DNA from: Sipunculus nudus
Taxonomy: Eukaryota; Annelida; Sipuncula; Golfingiida; Sipunculidae
DNA length: 64,000 bases
NCBI GenBank assembly: GCA_026874595.1
Contig: CM049318.1
Coordinates: 52,294,750-52,358,749, forward strand
Reading direction: 5' to 3'
Every line of letters starts with the position of its first letter. Within the stretch, counting starts at the first letter, position 1. The translations under genes were made by a program, and so were the position numbers. This document shows positions 46,720-59,214 of the stretch, piece after piece. A model generated the notes under the pieces. That model did no database searches and was not told the origin of the DNA. It saw only the letters and a program-made list of their open reading frames with translations.

Positions 46720-47625
46720 ATGTTCGAAACTACTCCTAAAACAAATGTTTATTTTTATTTGCTAAAATTTTATGTAATTTCTTTCTCCTGAATTTCTAAA
46801 ATCAGGTTTTTTTATATCTGACGTTTGCATCAAATGTGTCATGTGTTTTGTGTGATGAATAAGATAATACAAATAAAACAATCAACATAATTCAAGCTGC
46901 GCTTTCGGGTTAATGTCTTGGGCCCCGTTGCAGAGGGAGGGTACATTGCCGTGTAGTGTGTCCCCAGACCCGTAAAGTAGCGAACTCCCCGGGTGGTGAC
47001 GTCTGGTGCTCGATAGGGAACCAATTATTTATGTCTTTTTGGTAATGGGCCAAGGTGAAGGTCTGCAATTGCGAGGTGCAGAGCGCGACAGACCGAAAGA
47101 CCTGTGATGTGATGCTGCCTGGAATTCAATTGTTTCCAAGCAGAAGGGCCAAATGGGGGAGCATTCTGTAAGTTACGGCATGTGACTGACGCTGATAGCA
47201 AACCTGGCCGACTGTATTGGCCTGTTTATGTGTGTTTTCTGAGAAAAACAAACAGACAGGACAATTTTAGTAGTATATAGGTAGATAGATATACAAGTTT
47301 AGAAAGAAGAGACCGTAGTTTTATTTGATATTTTTCCTTATTCGGCTTATCTGGATGTCACGTTTGAACTTTACTCATTAAACTATTGAAGGACATTTGA
47401 AGGTCGAATAGAAGGTTCAGTAAAACGGAATGTATTTGTATTTGGGTTGATTCCTGAGGACAGCCGATGAAATTGATACGGGACATACCATCGTATAATT
47501 AATTAATATAGCAACTGAAGCAATCCGCTTTGTCGTCACTTCATGGATAATGGATTAGCCGATTGAACCAAATAAATCATCCCTGAACACTTGTTTTACA
47601 CTGACGTCTGGCACTATATTTTGAT
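46720..47625. other. no gene recognised
   Basis: 46900-47230 is richer in G and C than its surroundings with no supported open frame or splice pattern; a non-coding exon or regulatory region is possible. Confidence 0.35.
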
Positions 47626-47632
47626 CAAACAT

Positions 47633-47880
47633 TTACCATTGCAATGGAGGCATCGATAATCTAACCAATCTAAAAATCTGTTTTTTTTTCTGGTACATAT
47701 GTACTTGCGAAAGGTTTTTTGTTTGCATCTTTTTCTTCTGGTTTGATTGACAGTTGTTATTTCTGCCCACACACGTACAGGCTTGTTTATATTTCACGAA
47801 ATCAACACGACAGCGGGCCGCGGGATCAAGGTCTGTGAAAGAGTAGCCACAGACTTGGTAGTATGAAGTTTGGGCGGCCA
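47633..47880 (-). CDS. candidate terminal exon of a Cys-rich secreted protein
   Basis: A pyrimidine-leading acceptor (cactttggctctcag) precedes a minus-strand frame beginning with a split codon then AAQTSYYQVCGYSFT, with CRVDFVKYKQACTCVGRNNN further on, and ending at TAA (47635-47633). Five cysteines in about 45 residues (VCG, RCR, ACTC, NC) and the CpG content of the first 130 bp look coding; the Lys/Gln-rich last 30 codons do not and may be a tail or read into UTR. No family recognised. It is 6.2 kb upstream of the first recognised nAChR exon on the same strand, but does not look like a signal peptide for it. Confidence 0.35.
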
Positions 47881-48407
47881 CTGAGAGCCAAAGTGAATGT
47901 CGCATCAATATATATATAGGCACAGATGACTTCAATACCATTAGACAGGAACCCCGTTTCCGTTATATAATAGAAATTCAAAAAGGTTTTTCGATTTTTA
48001 CCTCGGGGTGAAACTTGAGACAGAACACGTCAAGGTAAGACTTTTCTGTCTTCCTTACCCTTCTGCATCTACAAAAAGTCGATAATCTTTTGATTGCTGT
48101 CTTGTTTTTGGGTTAAACATAATATCCTGTTGACGTTCAAGCTTGAGATCATTTTTCCTGTACCATGATCGAGGACTCCATGAGTAAGAGAGGGTGATTG
48201 ACCAGAAAATAACTTCGTCCAAAGTACACACTCTATTTTAGAGAGATCGTACCGGCAGGTTAAGAACTCGAGTGATTTCTGTCATAATCTAATTATAGAC
48301 AACTTTTGTAACAAGCACACTCCATCTCAACGGGATGAGCATTGATCGTATTGTTTTTCAAACATTTAATTTCAAAGGATAAGAATTTGTCTTCGCTATA
48401 TATGTAT

Positions 48408-48455
48408 CAGGCGGATCCAGGATTTAGAAAAAGGATAGGGGTTCATTGCGTAAAT
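48408..48455. repeat. GGCGGATCCAG repeat fragment
   Basis: AGGCGGATCCAGGATTTAGA and GGGGTTCATTG; same family as 2521-2650. Confidence 0.45.
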
Positions 48456-48599
48456 GAAGTAAATAGAATTTTGGCTGTTTTGTACAGGGTCAATGGTGTA
48501 ATTTCTGCTATGTATTTATGCGTGTAAAGTTTATGCATCAACACTACAACTAAGGCAATGCATACAATACATTATATGGAACCCCGATTAAACGGGCCT

Positions 48600-48905
48600 A
48601 TTCAGATAGCTGACGTCTGTTGACTAGAGAGAAAGGTAAACATTCGAGGCGTTTATAAACGCCGATCCCACCACACACAGGTTGTTCCTTTTGTTTATAT
48701 CTACTTGTTTATAACATGTGGGGTGCCAATATGTTCAAAACATTTCACAAGGACAACTGGCAGCATGAAAGATGAACCAGTTTTTTCAGCTAGTGACCTC
48801 TCAGCTCCTACAACAACATACGGTTACATTTTTTTTCTGTTCGTCAACAATGAAGCACGTACGGTCTTTACTAACTGTTTTGTATAAACAAACTCAAACG
48901 CATGT
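48600..48905 (-). repeat. dispersed repeat R1, copy 4
   Basis: Reverse-oriented: ACACACAGGTTGTT, CTTGTTTATAACATGTGGGG, CAAGGACAACTGGCAGCA and GACCTCTCAGCTCC correspond to 8340-8520. Overlapping 60-codon frames are repeat-derived. Confidence 0.6.
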
Positions 48906-48959
48906 CACAGAGGCAACACAAGAACTTTTCTTAACAGAAATTACCTACAGTTCATAAAT

Positions 48960-51105
48960 ATGTGCACAGAGTAAGCCATAACTGTTAATGAAAAGGGTAA
49001 GTGAATAAAGCAGTCTTTAATCTAGTTTCTGTGAGAAAGGACCTAGCTCCCTTCCTTTCAAGAAATGTTGGTTTATAGGGGTTTTCTGTTGGTGCCGCTG
49101 GGCGCTGAGAAACCTGGGGCAGGATGACGTTAATGTAACACCTAATACTTTCTTCCTGCCTGCTTTTTTTTGCTCCAAAATCACAAGCTTTTTGTAACCA
49201 CGATATGCAAGAGTCACGCGAAAAAGGTGTCTACAAAAAGCTTTTTTGTGCCTGAGATAATGTTATGTTGGAGTTGCATGAAAACATTTAGTGTACCATG
49301 GCCTAAGACAAGAGTTTCACGTGCATGACAATTACCCTTTGAGACTCAGATTTTGTTACTTAAATATACCATTTTTTATTTCCCTTAGAATTGAAATAAA
49401 TACGAGAGAGCCATAGTATTTTATAAACTCCCATCTAAAGTTTAGCGATGTTTTTAATTTTATTTAAATATTTGTTTTTCTGTTTTTTTATTTAATATTA
49501 TGATCTCGTTGACCCTTTCGATAGGATTATTAAACTGTATCCTGAGATGGACTAGATAAATGAATAAGTTTTACGACCTACAGAAACATCTGAGTATACA
49601 AACTTTACTGATTAACTAGAGATAGGCTCCGTCATGCGTTGTTAATATAAAAAAAGCACACGACAAAATAAGGTTGCGGATGCTGTCATCTACTTGGATG
49701 GTTTTGTAAGAGAGGGTAATAACATAAAATCAATTTTCATATTTAAAAAAAAACTAATGAAATTAGGAAATTGATCATAGTACATCAAAGCCAGAAAAAA
49801 AATTACTATGTTGTAGAATGGTCATGCAAAATGTATCAAACAAATTAACACACAAAATGGATGAGTTGCCCTGCGGCAATGCCCTGGTCACAAAAAAGCA
49901 CTTTCTTTCATTACCCAGCATGCATTTTGAATTGGATGAATTATTTAATTTGAATGTTCTCTGTGCAGAAAAATGTACTTAATATAATTCTTTATTTTGG
50001 AGGCAAATCAAACTGTGCCCTTCCTCTATTACTTCAAAGGCATTGTTAATCTAAACATGTTTTATCAAAGACGGCTTCTACCAATATAAACTAGCTGATC
50101 GTCGTATTATTTATAAAGTAAAAATATGTATTTCAAATACATATATGAATACAGTTTACTTTCTGTCTCACAATATATATCTATACAATCTGAGCCATCC
50201 ACGGATGCCGACTTAGCATTGCCCGTATTTTGACGAATAGCCCATTCATTATTAGGGTAATTTATTGTGAAAAGAGCAGACTTTGTATAATCAAGAATAC
50301 AAGAAGCGTTTTTAGTAAAACAAATGATTCAAAATGATAGAACAAATACACCATTTTTTTCGATGTATGTCAAACCTGGTTTCACATGTCAAAGACAGTG
50401 ATGAGAAAATATGTAAGAATAATAAATACATAGATATGGGAGAGGCGCTTGTCAGAAGCACGTATCTCGAATAATAAAAATCATTCCTTCATTTTTAAAA
50501 ATGAAGTTTAATTTTTTTTCACGGCATCAAAATTTAAAATGATGTTATAAGTAAGAAAGAAACAAAAACAGAGAAACGTTTCTGAAACATTGTCCTGTAC
50601 TTTGATTTTAGCTAACAAAAATGTGGTTTTGTGCTACCAATTGGTTAAAATCATGTACCATTTAGAATTTTCAAAAATATACATGTCATATTAAAATGAA
50701 TGTAAATTTCATAAATGCATACCGGCAGAAAAAAGGTAATCATATTTACTTTATGGGATCTAATACGCAGTTGAAACAACTTTGGCATTAATATTAAATT
50801 GAGTTTTTTTTTATTTAAGCCAGGGATGCTACCTTATATATAACATTAAATGATCGAATGAGAGACGAGAAACGCACAAATGAAGGCGTGCCATACGAGA
50901 AAATAAAATAAAAATTTCTAATTTCAGACCCTTGGCATAAAGAATATATCCTTTTCTCTCGGTAACATGGCGTATTTTGCTCCTCGGAAATTTCCCTATT
51001 AAAAAAATTCTATTATGCTTTCGAATCCATGCAGCTAATCACTTCGGTTGCTACAATCACTTCAAGACATTTTACATGCGAGTAATTCTATGATTTGAGC
51101 ATATA
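48960..51105. other. AT-rich DNA, nothing recognised
   Basis: No coding frame, repeat boundary or RNA gene seen. Confidence 0.45.
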
Positions 51106-51109
51106 AACA

Positions 51110-53255
51110 AGTGACCCATGGGTCATGACGCTCAGCCGACTGGCATGTTGAAATATGTCTTTGCAAGGCAACTAATTAAGATAATGTAGGTGGTATAATA
51201 GTTCGTGCATATCAGCTCAAGTTCATCAAGACCAAGTGGTAACAATTTGTGTTCTGTTAATAAACAACTGCATCTTTAAAGGTCTCAAAAATAGAGAAAA
51301 ACATGCTTAAAATTCAGAAAAAAATCCAGGTGGTGCCACCAGTCTACAGGAACTAATGAAACACTCCATGATCAATATGCAAACAACAAATCATGGTGAT
51401 CAATGCATTAGTTGTTCATATACTGGAGTTTTTGTATCAAACTATTAATCATTCTGGGGGTACTTCGGAGCCCCATAGGTTGGATAAAATGGGTAACAGA
51501 GAGCTACTTTCAGGTTGACAAGGAGACTTTTCATGGACCTCCTTTAATATCAAGTTTGAAGATTCTAGGTATAGTGGTAATGATTTGTGCCCTGTTAACA
51601 GACGACCGCATCTTTAAAGGTTTAAAATATATTATATATATATAAATAGAGAGAGGGGAAAAAATGCTTAAAGATTAAAAAAAATCCAGGTGGCACCACC
51701 AGTCTGCAGGAACTGATGAAACACTTCATGATCAATATGCATGCAACGAATCATTGTGATCAATGCATTCGCTGTAGATACTTGAGCTTTTGTATCAAAT
51801 TTTCCAATATTCTCATGGGGGGGGGGGGGGGGCGTTTTCTTCGAAGACCACATCTTTTAAGATCTCAAAAATAGAGAAAAACTTGTAAAAAATTAAAAGA
51901 TTACAGGTTGCACCATGATTCTGCAGAAACTGATGAAATACTCCATGATCAAAATCCATGCAAAAAATCATGGTGATTAATGCATTTGTTGTTCAGATAC
52001 TTAAGTTTTTTGTATCAAATTTTTCATTATTCTGGGGGGGGGGTGCTTCAGAGCCCCATAGCTTAAAGATTAAGTAACAGAGACCTTAATTAAGGTTTCA
52101 AAGAAGATTATTATGGACCTCCCAGGATGTCAAGTTAGAAGATTCCAGGTCTAGTCATTACGATTTGTGCCCTGTTAACAGATGACCGCATTTTTGAGGT
52201 CTGAAAAATAGAGAAAAAAATCGTGAAAAATTAAAAAAAATACAGGTGGCGCCACACACCTAATGGAACTGATGAAACACTCCATGATCAATGTCCATGC
52301 AAAAAATCAAGGTGATCAATGTATTAGTTGTTCAGATACCCGAGCTTTTGTTTCAAATTTTCCATTATTCTGGGGAGGGGGTACTTCAGAGCCCCTGAGC
52401 TCAAAGAATATGGGTAACATAGACCTAATTTCAGGTTTCCAAGGAGATTTTTTAAAGACCTCCGAGGATGCCAAGTTAGAAGATTCCAGTTCCAGTAGTT
52501 ACAATTTGTGCCCTGTTAACAGATGACCACATCTTTTAAGGTCTGAAATATAGAGAAAAAAATCGTGAAAAATTGAAAAAATACAGGTGGCGCCACACAC
52601 CTGCAGGAACTGATGAAACATTCCATGATCAAAATCAATGCAAAAAATCAAGGTGATCAATGCATTAGTTGTTCAGATACTAGAGCTTTTGTATCAAATT
52701 TTCCATTATTCTGGGGAGGGGGTACTTCAGAGCCCTTGAGCTTGAAGAATATGGGTAACAGAGACCTAATTTCAGGTTTCCAAGGAGATTTTTAAGGACC
52801 TCTGAGGATGTTAAGTTAGAAGATTCCAGTTCCAGTAGTTACAATTTGTGCCCTGTTAACAGATGACCACATCTTTTAAGGTCTGAAAAATAGAGAAAAA
52901 AATCGTGAAAATAAAAAAAAAATACAGGTGGCGCCACACACATAAAGGAACTGATGAAACACTCCATGATCTATATCCATGCAAAAAATAATGGTGATCA
53001 ATGCATCCGTTGTTCAGATACTAGAGCTTTTGTATCAAATTTTCTTTTATTCTGGCGGAGCCCCAAAGCTCGAAGAATATGGGTAACAGAGACCTAATTT
53101 CAGGTTTCCAAGGAGATTTTTACGGATCTCCCAGGATGTCAAGTAAGGAGATTCCAGGTATAGCAGTTTCAATTTTCGCCTGGTTAACGGACGGACAGAC
53201 AGACGGACAAAGGATGATCGCTATAGCTCAGAAGACTTTCAGTCAGCTGAGTTAA
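51110..53255 (+). mobile_element. Helentron/pearl-like non-autonomous element with ~341-bp tandem units
   Basis: The start (AGTGACCCATGGGTCATGAC, GCTCAGCCGA) and end (GGACGGACAGACAGACGGAC, ATAGCTCAG, TTTCAGTCAGCTGAGTT) match those of 17675-19180. The body is six tandem units, anchored by TACAGGTGGCGCCAC-type sequence at about 51328, 51683, 51901, 52240, 52582 and 52923, the last three spaced 341-342 bp and the third shortened. Each unit carries CTGATGAAACACTCCATGAT, GCTTTTGTATCAAATTTT and GTGCCCTGTTAACAG. No protein coding; the short frames at 52263-52795 are the same repeat read twice. Confidence 0.65.
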
Positions 53256-53259
53256 AAAA

Positions 53260-54180
53260 CGATAACACTATTAAGGGAGAACTATTAAGCATGAGTAACA
53301 GGAAAGCTACAGAAATGTGCTTTTCATCAAAGAAAATAAGGCAAGTTGGAATTTTTAGAAACGCATATTTTCACGCGCATGCGCACTGCATGTGCTTCAT
53401 TGTGAAATTTTACAGGTTACTTTTATATAGGTAGAAACAGGGGTAATGTTGGGACCATAGATATCACAGTATATATTGCTTATTTGTGGGTGTACCTTAG
53501 GCCGAACATTTAATGTCAATGTTCGCCGACAGGTGTCCGTAGTTCGGTGAACAAGGCGTATTCGTACACGAATACATTCTTTAGAGCATTATATGGATAC
53601 TTGAATTTTACTTAATTTTAATATACCATATACTGTACTTTAATATCGATGATGTACTGAAGCCACGTTTCGAGTGCGCTCTTTACACAGTGCTTTACCC
53701 ACAGGCCAACTACCTATATCGTAAGCGCTGTTTGTTATGACCTTGTATCCTGAATCTCTACACCAGAGGGGAGCACTGTATTTTGGTCCAATCAGATGAG
53801 TCCCTGTGCTGGAAGACAAAACGGTTTACCAGCCAGGCGAGGAATATACGAAGTCAATGTTGTTCATTTCGTTCTGAGTGACAGCTCATCGCCCCGGCGA
53901 CCGTTTGAGCAGGCCACAGGCTCGGAGATAATTGCCCCGCAAGTGGTTTCTGTCGGAGCCTGATATGCCTGTCGAGTGTTTGTTGACTTGCATTTGGTTA
54001 GCTGCTGGTCACATCAGCAGTTTTCTTTTCAGCAGACAGGCCCTTGTGCACCACCTGATGTTTAAATGCATTATAAACGGTCAAAGCAGGCAGCGGGAAA
54101 ATCATGCAGTAGCTTCTTTAGAAGCGTAAGATTTCCGCTGCCTCGGGAGCGTACGCTTCGATTCGTATTGATACACCGAT
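53260..54180. other. no gene recognised
   Basis: 53640-54130 is less AT-rich, with a CCAAT motif (GGTCCAATCAG, about 53788) and a plus-strand frame MPVECLLTCIWLAAGHISS that resembles a signal peptide; neither is enough to call a promoter or exon. Confidence 0.3.
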
Positions 54181-54183
54181 ATA

Positions 54184-54655
54184 CAGTGGTAGACTTTTTT
54201 TTCGCGGGAGTTTCATATTTGCGAAAATCGAGAAAAGGAAATTCGCGAGAATGAAACATTCCTGAATAATACGACTCATGTACAGGGGCAAACGGTCATA
54301 CATAATCCAGCCTCATTGGCATTTTATGTATGTTATCCAGGCAGCCACATCTATATGCGTTAACTAGTCGAAAGGCAATATATTGATATTATAAATAATA
54401 ACATGTGATATTACCTCAAAATCAAAGCTTGACATTATAATAATATCAATTATGCAAAAAGTTCATATCGTCTGTCTATTGGGGAAAAGAATACTTTGTC
54501 CTAATCAAATTAGGATATAGCACACATTATGTAAGATTGTGATAATGGGTAACTCTGTGCAGGTTACAACATGGTTAGAGCGCGAAAATGGAAGCGTCGC
54601 AAAACAATGGAAAATGATTATCGCGAAAAATGGGCCTCGCGAATATGAACCATAG
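54184..54655. mobile_element. TCGCGA-type MITE, second complete copy
   Basis: 472 bp between TA dinucleotides (54182-54183, 54656-54657). Left CAGTGGTAGACTTTTTTTTC then GCGGGAGTTTCATATTTGCG; right GGGCCTCGCGAATATGAACC then ATAG. Same layout as 4215-4617. Confidence 0.65.
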
Positions 54656-55231
54656 TATTTACCTCCAGACTTAATACACGGCAAGATACATTTATATTTA
54701 TGCCAGCTGTGTGGAGAGAAACATAAGGGACAATCACGTATGGATTTTCCTGTTGGGCCGTCAGCTGGTGAACCTTTGATGGGTTCTGTTAAAAATCTGA
54801 TGGATCAAGTTTCATGCTTGTCGATTTCTAGCACGGCAGGTCTGAATCTACGTTGCCAGATGCGAAATATTTTAAGTCGTCCAATGAACAAAATCAACAT
54901 GATCTTTTTTGTAACAGCAGGTGTGAGCTTAATGAACTGTTCAAGTTCATGGACGCCTAGAAATCATTGCCTTTTACCAAGTGGGCAACAACATGGACTT
55001 CTGGTCCGAATATTAGTGTCAAGTATTGTGAATCTTTGTAGATAGCGCATGACTCTCTTTCACTTGAGTTTGGTACTTTAAAAGAATTTGCATTAAATAA
55101 TCATGAATAGACGTACAACATGTTAGGCTCTGGCTTATTGTCCAAACCAGCTTTCCTATACCGCCGGTACCATGTCCACCCAAATAATGGTAGAGAGACA
55201 TTTTCACTCTTTGGTACGGGTCCCTGAAGCA

Positions 55232-55432
55232 TGGGCGGAAACAGGATTTAGGAAAAGGGGGGGTCCAACCAAGGAGGACTAATGAAAATCCAAAAAATAA
55301 GGTCCCCAGGTCTGGAAAGGGGGGGGGGTCCAGGCCGCAAAATTTTGTCTGAAGCCCTTAAAAAAAAGTTGTTTCTGATGAAAAAGGGGGGGGGGGATCC
55401 GGACCCCCTGGACCCCCCTCTGGATCCGCTTC
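55232..55432. repeat. GGATCC/poly-G repeat, complete-looking copy
   Basis: GGGCGGAAACAGGATTTAGG at the left, and GGATCCGGACCCCCTGG and CTGGATCCGCTTCTG at the right, with three long G runs inside. The ends are loosely complementary (GGCGGA / TCCGCT), suggesting a short-TIR element. Confidence 0.6.
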
Positions 55433-55450
55433 TGTGAAGGGACGTGTGAT

Positions 55451-55776
55451 ATATTTATTTTGGGTAAATTTCGCGTTCCCTCGCGTTCATATCGCGTTCC
55501 CGCGCGAATTTTTCGCGTTTCCTCTCGATCATTTCGCGTTCCCTCGGGATCGTTTCCGTTCCCTCGCGATCTTATCGTGTGTCCCTTCGGATCTTCATAT
55601 CTTACCATCTGCTTTAAGTAGTAGGTCTATCTGTCTCATGAGGAACGCGAGGGAAACGCAAAAAGATCGCAAGGGAACGCGAAAAGAACGCGAAAAATCG
55701 TGAGGGAACGCAATAAGAACGCGAGGGAACGCGAAAAAATTCGCAAGGGAATGCAATGTTTACCCAAAATAAATAT
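55451..55776. mobile_element. MITE with 18-bp perfect TIRs and subterminal GCGTTCCCTCGCGA repeats
   Basis: TIRs ATATTTATTTTGGGTAAA (55451-55468) and TTTACCCAAAATAAATAT (55759-55776) are perfect complements. Just inside the left TIR, TTTCGCGTTCCCTCGCG-type units recur about every 16-20 bp; inside the right TIR the same units recur in reverse (GCGAGGGAACGCGAAAA). The element can therefore fold almost end to end around a short spacer at 55590-55640. The 89- and 109-codon frames here are by-products. Confidence 0.75.
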
Positions 55777-55789
55777 TACATCCATGTCC

Positions 55790-56795
55790 TTCTAGGGGAT
55801 CCGTAGTTTGGCAACAGATGTGTCGCATCTTTTTGAAATATACGGGACATCAGCTTATATCGGCCTGAACACTTTCAGAAATTCTTCAACAGACACAAGT
55901 AATTTCATTATTTCAGCGCGGTGAGATTTACACATTGAGAATCAGAACTGCATTATATTCTATGATATGCGCGAATTAAGAAATCGGTAAACATGAGACC
56001 TGTGTTATTTCCACATTACATTACTTTTCATTTTAATAACATGTTTTTTTAAGTAAAGATACAAATTATATACTAAAATGTTATACCTTTATCTACTATT
56101 TACAGACAATCTCCACACACCATGCGCCCCTTTATGATGTCCTCAAAGTTACGACCCCTGTTATTTTGTTTTATATCTGCCCCTGTATACTATATTAAAT
56201 GGCACTTATCTATGAAAAAATATCTGTCCAGTAGAATATGTATTTTGTATATTTTTTTTGGGTATCAAATTATTAAACTTGTACATTAAATGTACAGATT
56301 TTCAGTATTTGGTAGCCGTGGATACTAGAAATAGCAGTTTTATTACACCTCTATTTTTTTCCGGTCAATGTGAACTTACTTTGAGGAAAATGTCTTTGCA
56401 ATGCTTCGCTTGTAATCACGAGTTCCTTGTGCCCTTGACCTTGGCCTATTAATAAGGACTGTAGTAGAAGAGACACAAGGAGACAAGCTGTCACCTGTGA
56501 CAGTGTTAGAAAGCATTTCATGAAAAAAAAAACAGTTCTTGCTAACTCAAAACAAACGTTGTATCGAATATAACAGAAATGTGCGGTGACATAAGAGCTG
56601 CTTGGTGGTTTTAAGGGCACGAAAAAATTTTAAAAAATCAATCCGTCAGAGCTGACAATTTACAAAAGGATTCTTCTTCCAAGAACACGCACTTCAATTC
56701 CGGCATCCAGGCCACCCAGCGGGATTTATTGAGGAACCATCAAGGATACATTAAATTAATAAATTCACCCAAGGTACATGTTGTAGGCAGAGTTG
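55790..56795. other. no gene recognised
   Basis: AT-rich DNA without supported features. Confidence 0.4.
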
Positions 56796-56799
56796 TCAC

Positions 56800-56930
56800 A
56801 TTATGAAAAAGGTCGTAGGTCTTTTGAATGCAAATTATGGGATCGTGTCGCGTTCTGAACGCCTTACGTGCTGAGACCCCTGGCTAAAGTCTTTATCACA
56901 AGGGTGCGCCCTTTCCACTAGGGCTTGGTA
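56800..56930 (+). mobile_element. tRNA-derived SINE (family S3), copy 2, partial
   Basis: GAGACCCCTGGCTAAAGTCTTTATCACAAG-type body as at 46395-46425; the head is degenerate. Confidence 0.45.
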
Positions 56931-56934
56931 TCGC

Positions 56935-58550
56935 CTGCAAATTTTGTATTGCGATATAATGCTATATATGGTAGCGTGGTGCGATACGTATTGCGATATT
57001 TTTATTGTATTAATTTTATAGGAAATGAGAGTGTATATATATATATATAAATATATATGTTTATATAAACTGTTAATATTATTATCGTTAATCACTTTTT
57101 ACATTGATAAATATCAGACAATAAACGTTAATGCAGATAGACTTAACCTTTCAGATTATTGTATGCTCCTTAACTTTGCGTTTCAGGTTAATCTTATATG
57201 CAGTCAAATTGTCACTGTAGTTTAAAAAGAAATTACGATGCATCAGTAAGGAAACCATTCTTTAATATTTCTCTTAACACAGACGGTGAAAGGACAGGTT
57301 GTTGAGGGTCTGTCTCGTAGGGATGAAGCCTTTATTCTTAAGATAATAAAAATTATATTCAAGTAGAATTACAAGACACAAAGAATGAAAAGAGAACCAT
57401 ATCCATATGACCTTGAAAGAGCCAGGACAGCCTTGAGGTTGTCACGGCAAACATTTGACAATCTTTTTGACAATTCTACAGGGTTGTAAAATAGATATTT
57501 TGACAACCTAAGTTGTTGTTGTAGGTACATCCATTTGCCAACTCTAGATTGGCGTTTGACAACCCGATGATTTAAGTGAATATAATAATGTGAATACCAG
57601 TTGCCTGCGCTATTGAAAATTAATTCAGATACTCGTGGTATCGCTATGTGCATTTATGCGTCCCTTTACTTGGGCATCAATTTGGCACTAAATACACAGT
57701 AAAAAGTTCGTGTTCACTCCCGACTAGCAGTCAGGAAGACATTTTTTAGCAGATTTTTAATACTGTTATCTTTATTTACTCCAAGGGCAATGGAAGCTAT
57801 AATCTTTCGTATCACTTGAATTAGATTAATTAAATATCTCAGTTTCAAAGAGATCCTTTATTGATCAAAAAGTAATTACCAGGAATCCTTTTTTTTAGAG
57901 GAATTGCATATCAATAATTAGAATCAGTTACTCTTTCAGTTAAATGTTCCACCGCCGCTGGCGAGAAGTAAATTATATTTTGCGTCGAGATGAAATCACT
58001 CTTCGTTTGTCCTAATTGAATATCCTCCGCGGTGTTCTCTTAAGTTTCCGCCTAGGCTTGAATCTAGGCGACACGGGTCAAAGGGTCATATTAATTTTCA
58101 TTGGGGTCAATAGCAGTGAACATAATCTTTCGACTAAAAGTATTTGGCCCTGGTTCCATAATGAAAAGGAGACGCTTTCAGCGACGCTAGATCTTATGCA
58201 GCTACGGTGTTCGGGTGTTTCGTCGCGTGTCCATGAACCACGTTACTCGGTGTTATAACACAATTCGATCTCTTATCTCTTGTCCTTAATACCAACATCG
58301 TGGCATTAACACTGCATCTGATTCGCTGTCTTATTTAGATGCCAACCGCGTTAAATGGGAAAAAGGGTGCCGCTTTTACTTAAGTTATAGTGTTTTCTGT
58401 TTCAAGACGGCAAACACTAAATGACCTGTGTTAAATACTATGATCTTTGTGTACTTAGTCACGTGTCACAATATGTATTATCTACCGCTATATATTCATT
58501 TGGGCTGAATACAAAAGTGTCCTGGCGAAAATACAGAGGCTCGGTTAATC

Positions 58551-58555
<5 letters not shown>
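56935..58555. other. no gene recognised
   Basis: Contains a cluster of TTGTCAAA/TTTGACAA motifs at 57440-57570 that can pair with each other, and a CpG-enriched patch at 58016-58260, neither assigned. Confidence 0.35.

Positions 58556-58556
<1 letters not shown>

Positions 58557-58602
<46 letters not shown>
58557..58602. repeat. (TA)n microsatellite
   Basis: About 23 uninterrupted units. Confidence 0.95.
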
Positions 58603-58606
<4 letters not shown>

Positions 58607-59214
58607 AATATATAATGTTTGGTTCAGTATATTTTATGAATACAAACCCAATTTGTCTGGTAACAATAACATGCCCGCATGGCCGAAGGTACATTATTGC
58701 GCATGCGCGAAACCCTGCACCAAAGGAAAGAAGAAATTGTCATGTATCAGAAATAATCAGATTTCTTTATTGTTGGTCACAGAGCACTGTATTTCATGTA
58801 TACCAAATACGCATAGGAAAGGAATGGTCACCTATATGAGACTTGTTATGACACCCTTTTTCATCAATATAAAGTGAAATACTCGTAATATAAAACGTGT
58901 TCTTCCCTTTTCAACGGTATAAGGACTTAGGGGAACTAGAGAGCCAACCCCATTTTGCAACTTAAACAAATCTAGGAAATTGAACGATATCGGTTTGATA
59001 CCGAACAAAAATCGCCGTAATTACCACAGACAGCACCATTACAGACTAATTTTAAAAATAAATTAAATCATGGATCCAAACTTCTCTGACCCCTCAAAGA
59101 TTAGCAGCTCATCAATGTTGCTGTGCGGTATCACTTTATAAGTCCGCCCTTTTCTCTGACATTTTAATTTATAATGTAGTAACCATTGGTAACTTAACGG
59201 AAAATGGCACAAAA

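Noticed and set aside
52263-52795. Two similar 60-87-codon frames that look like a tandem gene pair
   Set aside because: They are the same stretch of two adjacent ~341-bp tandem units of the repeat-cored element.
51110-53255. CRISPR-like array because of regular repeats
   Set aside because: Units are about 341 bp and contiguous with no unique spacers; eukaryotic context.
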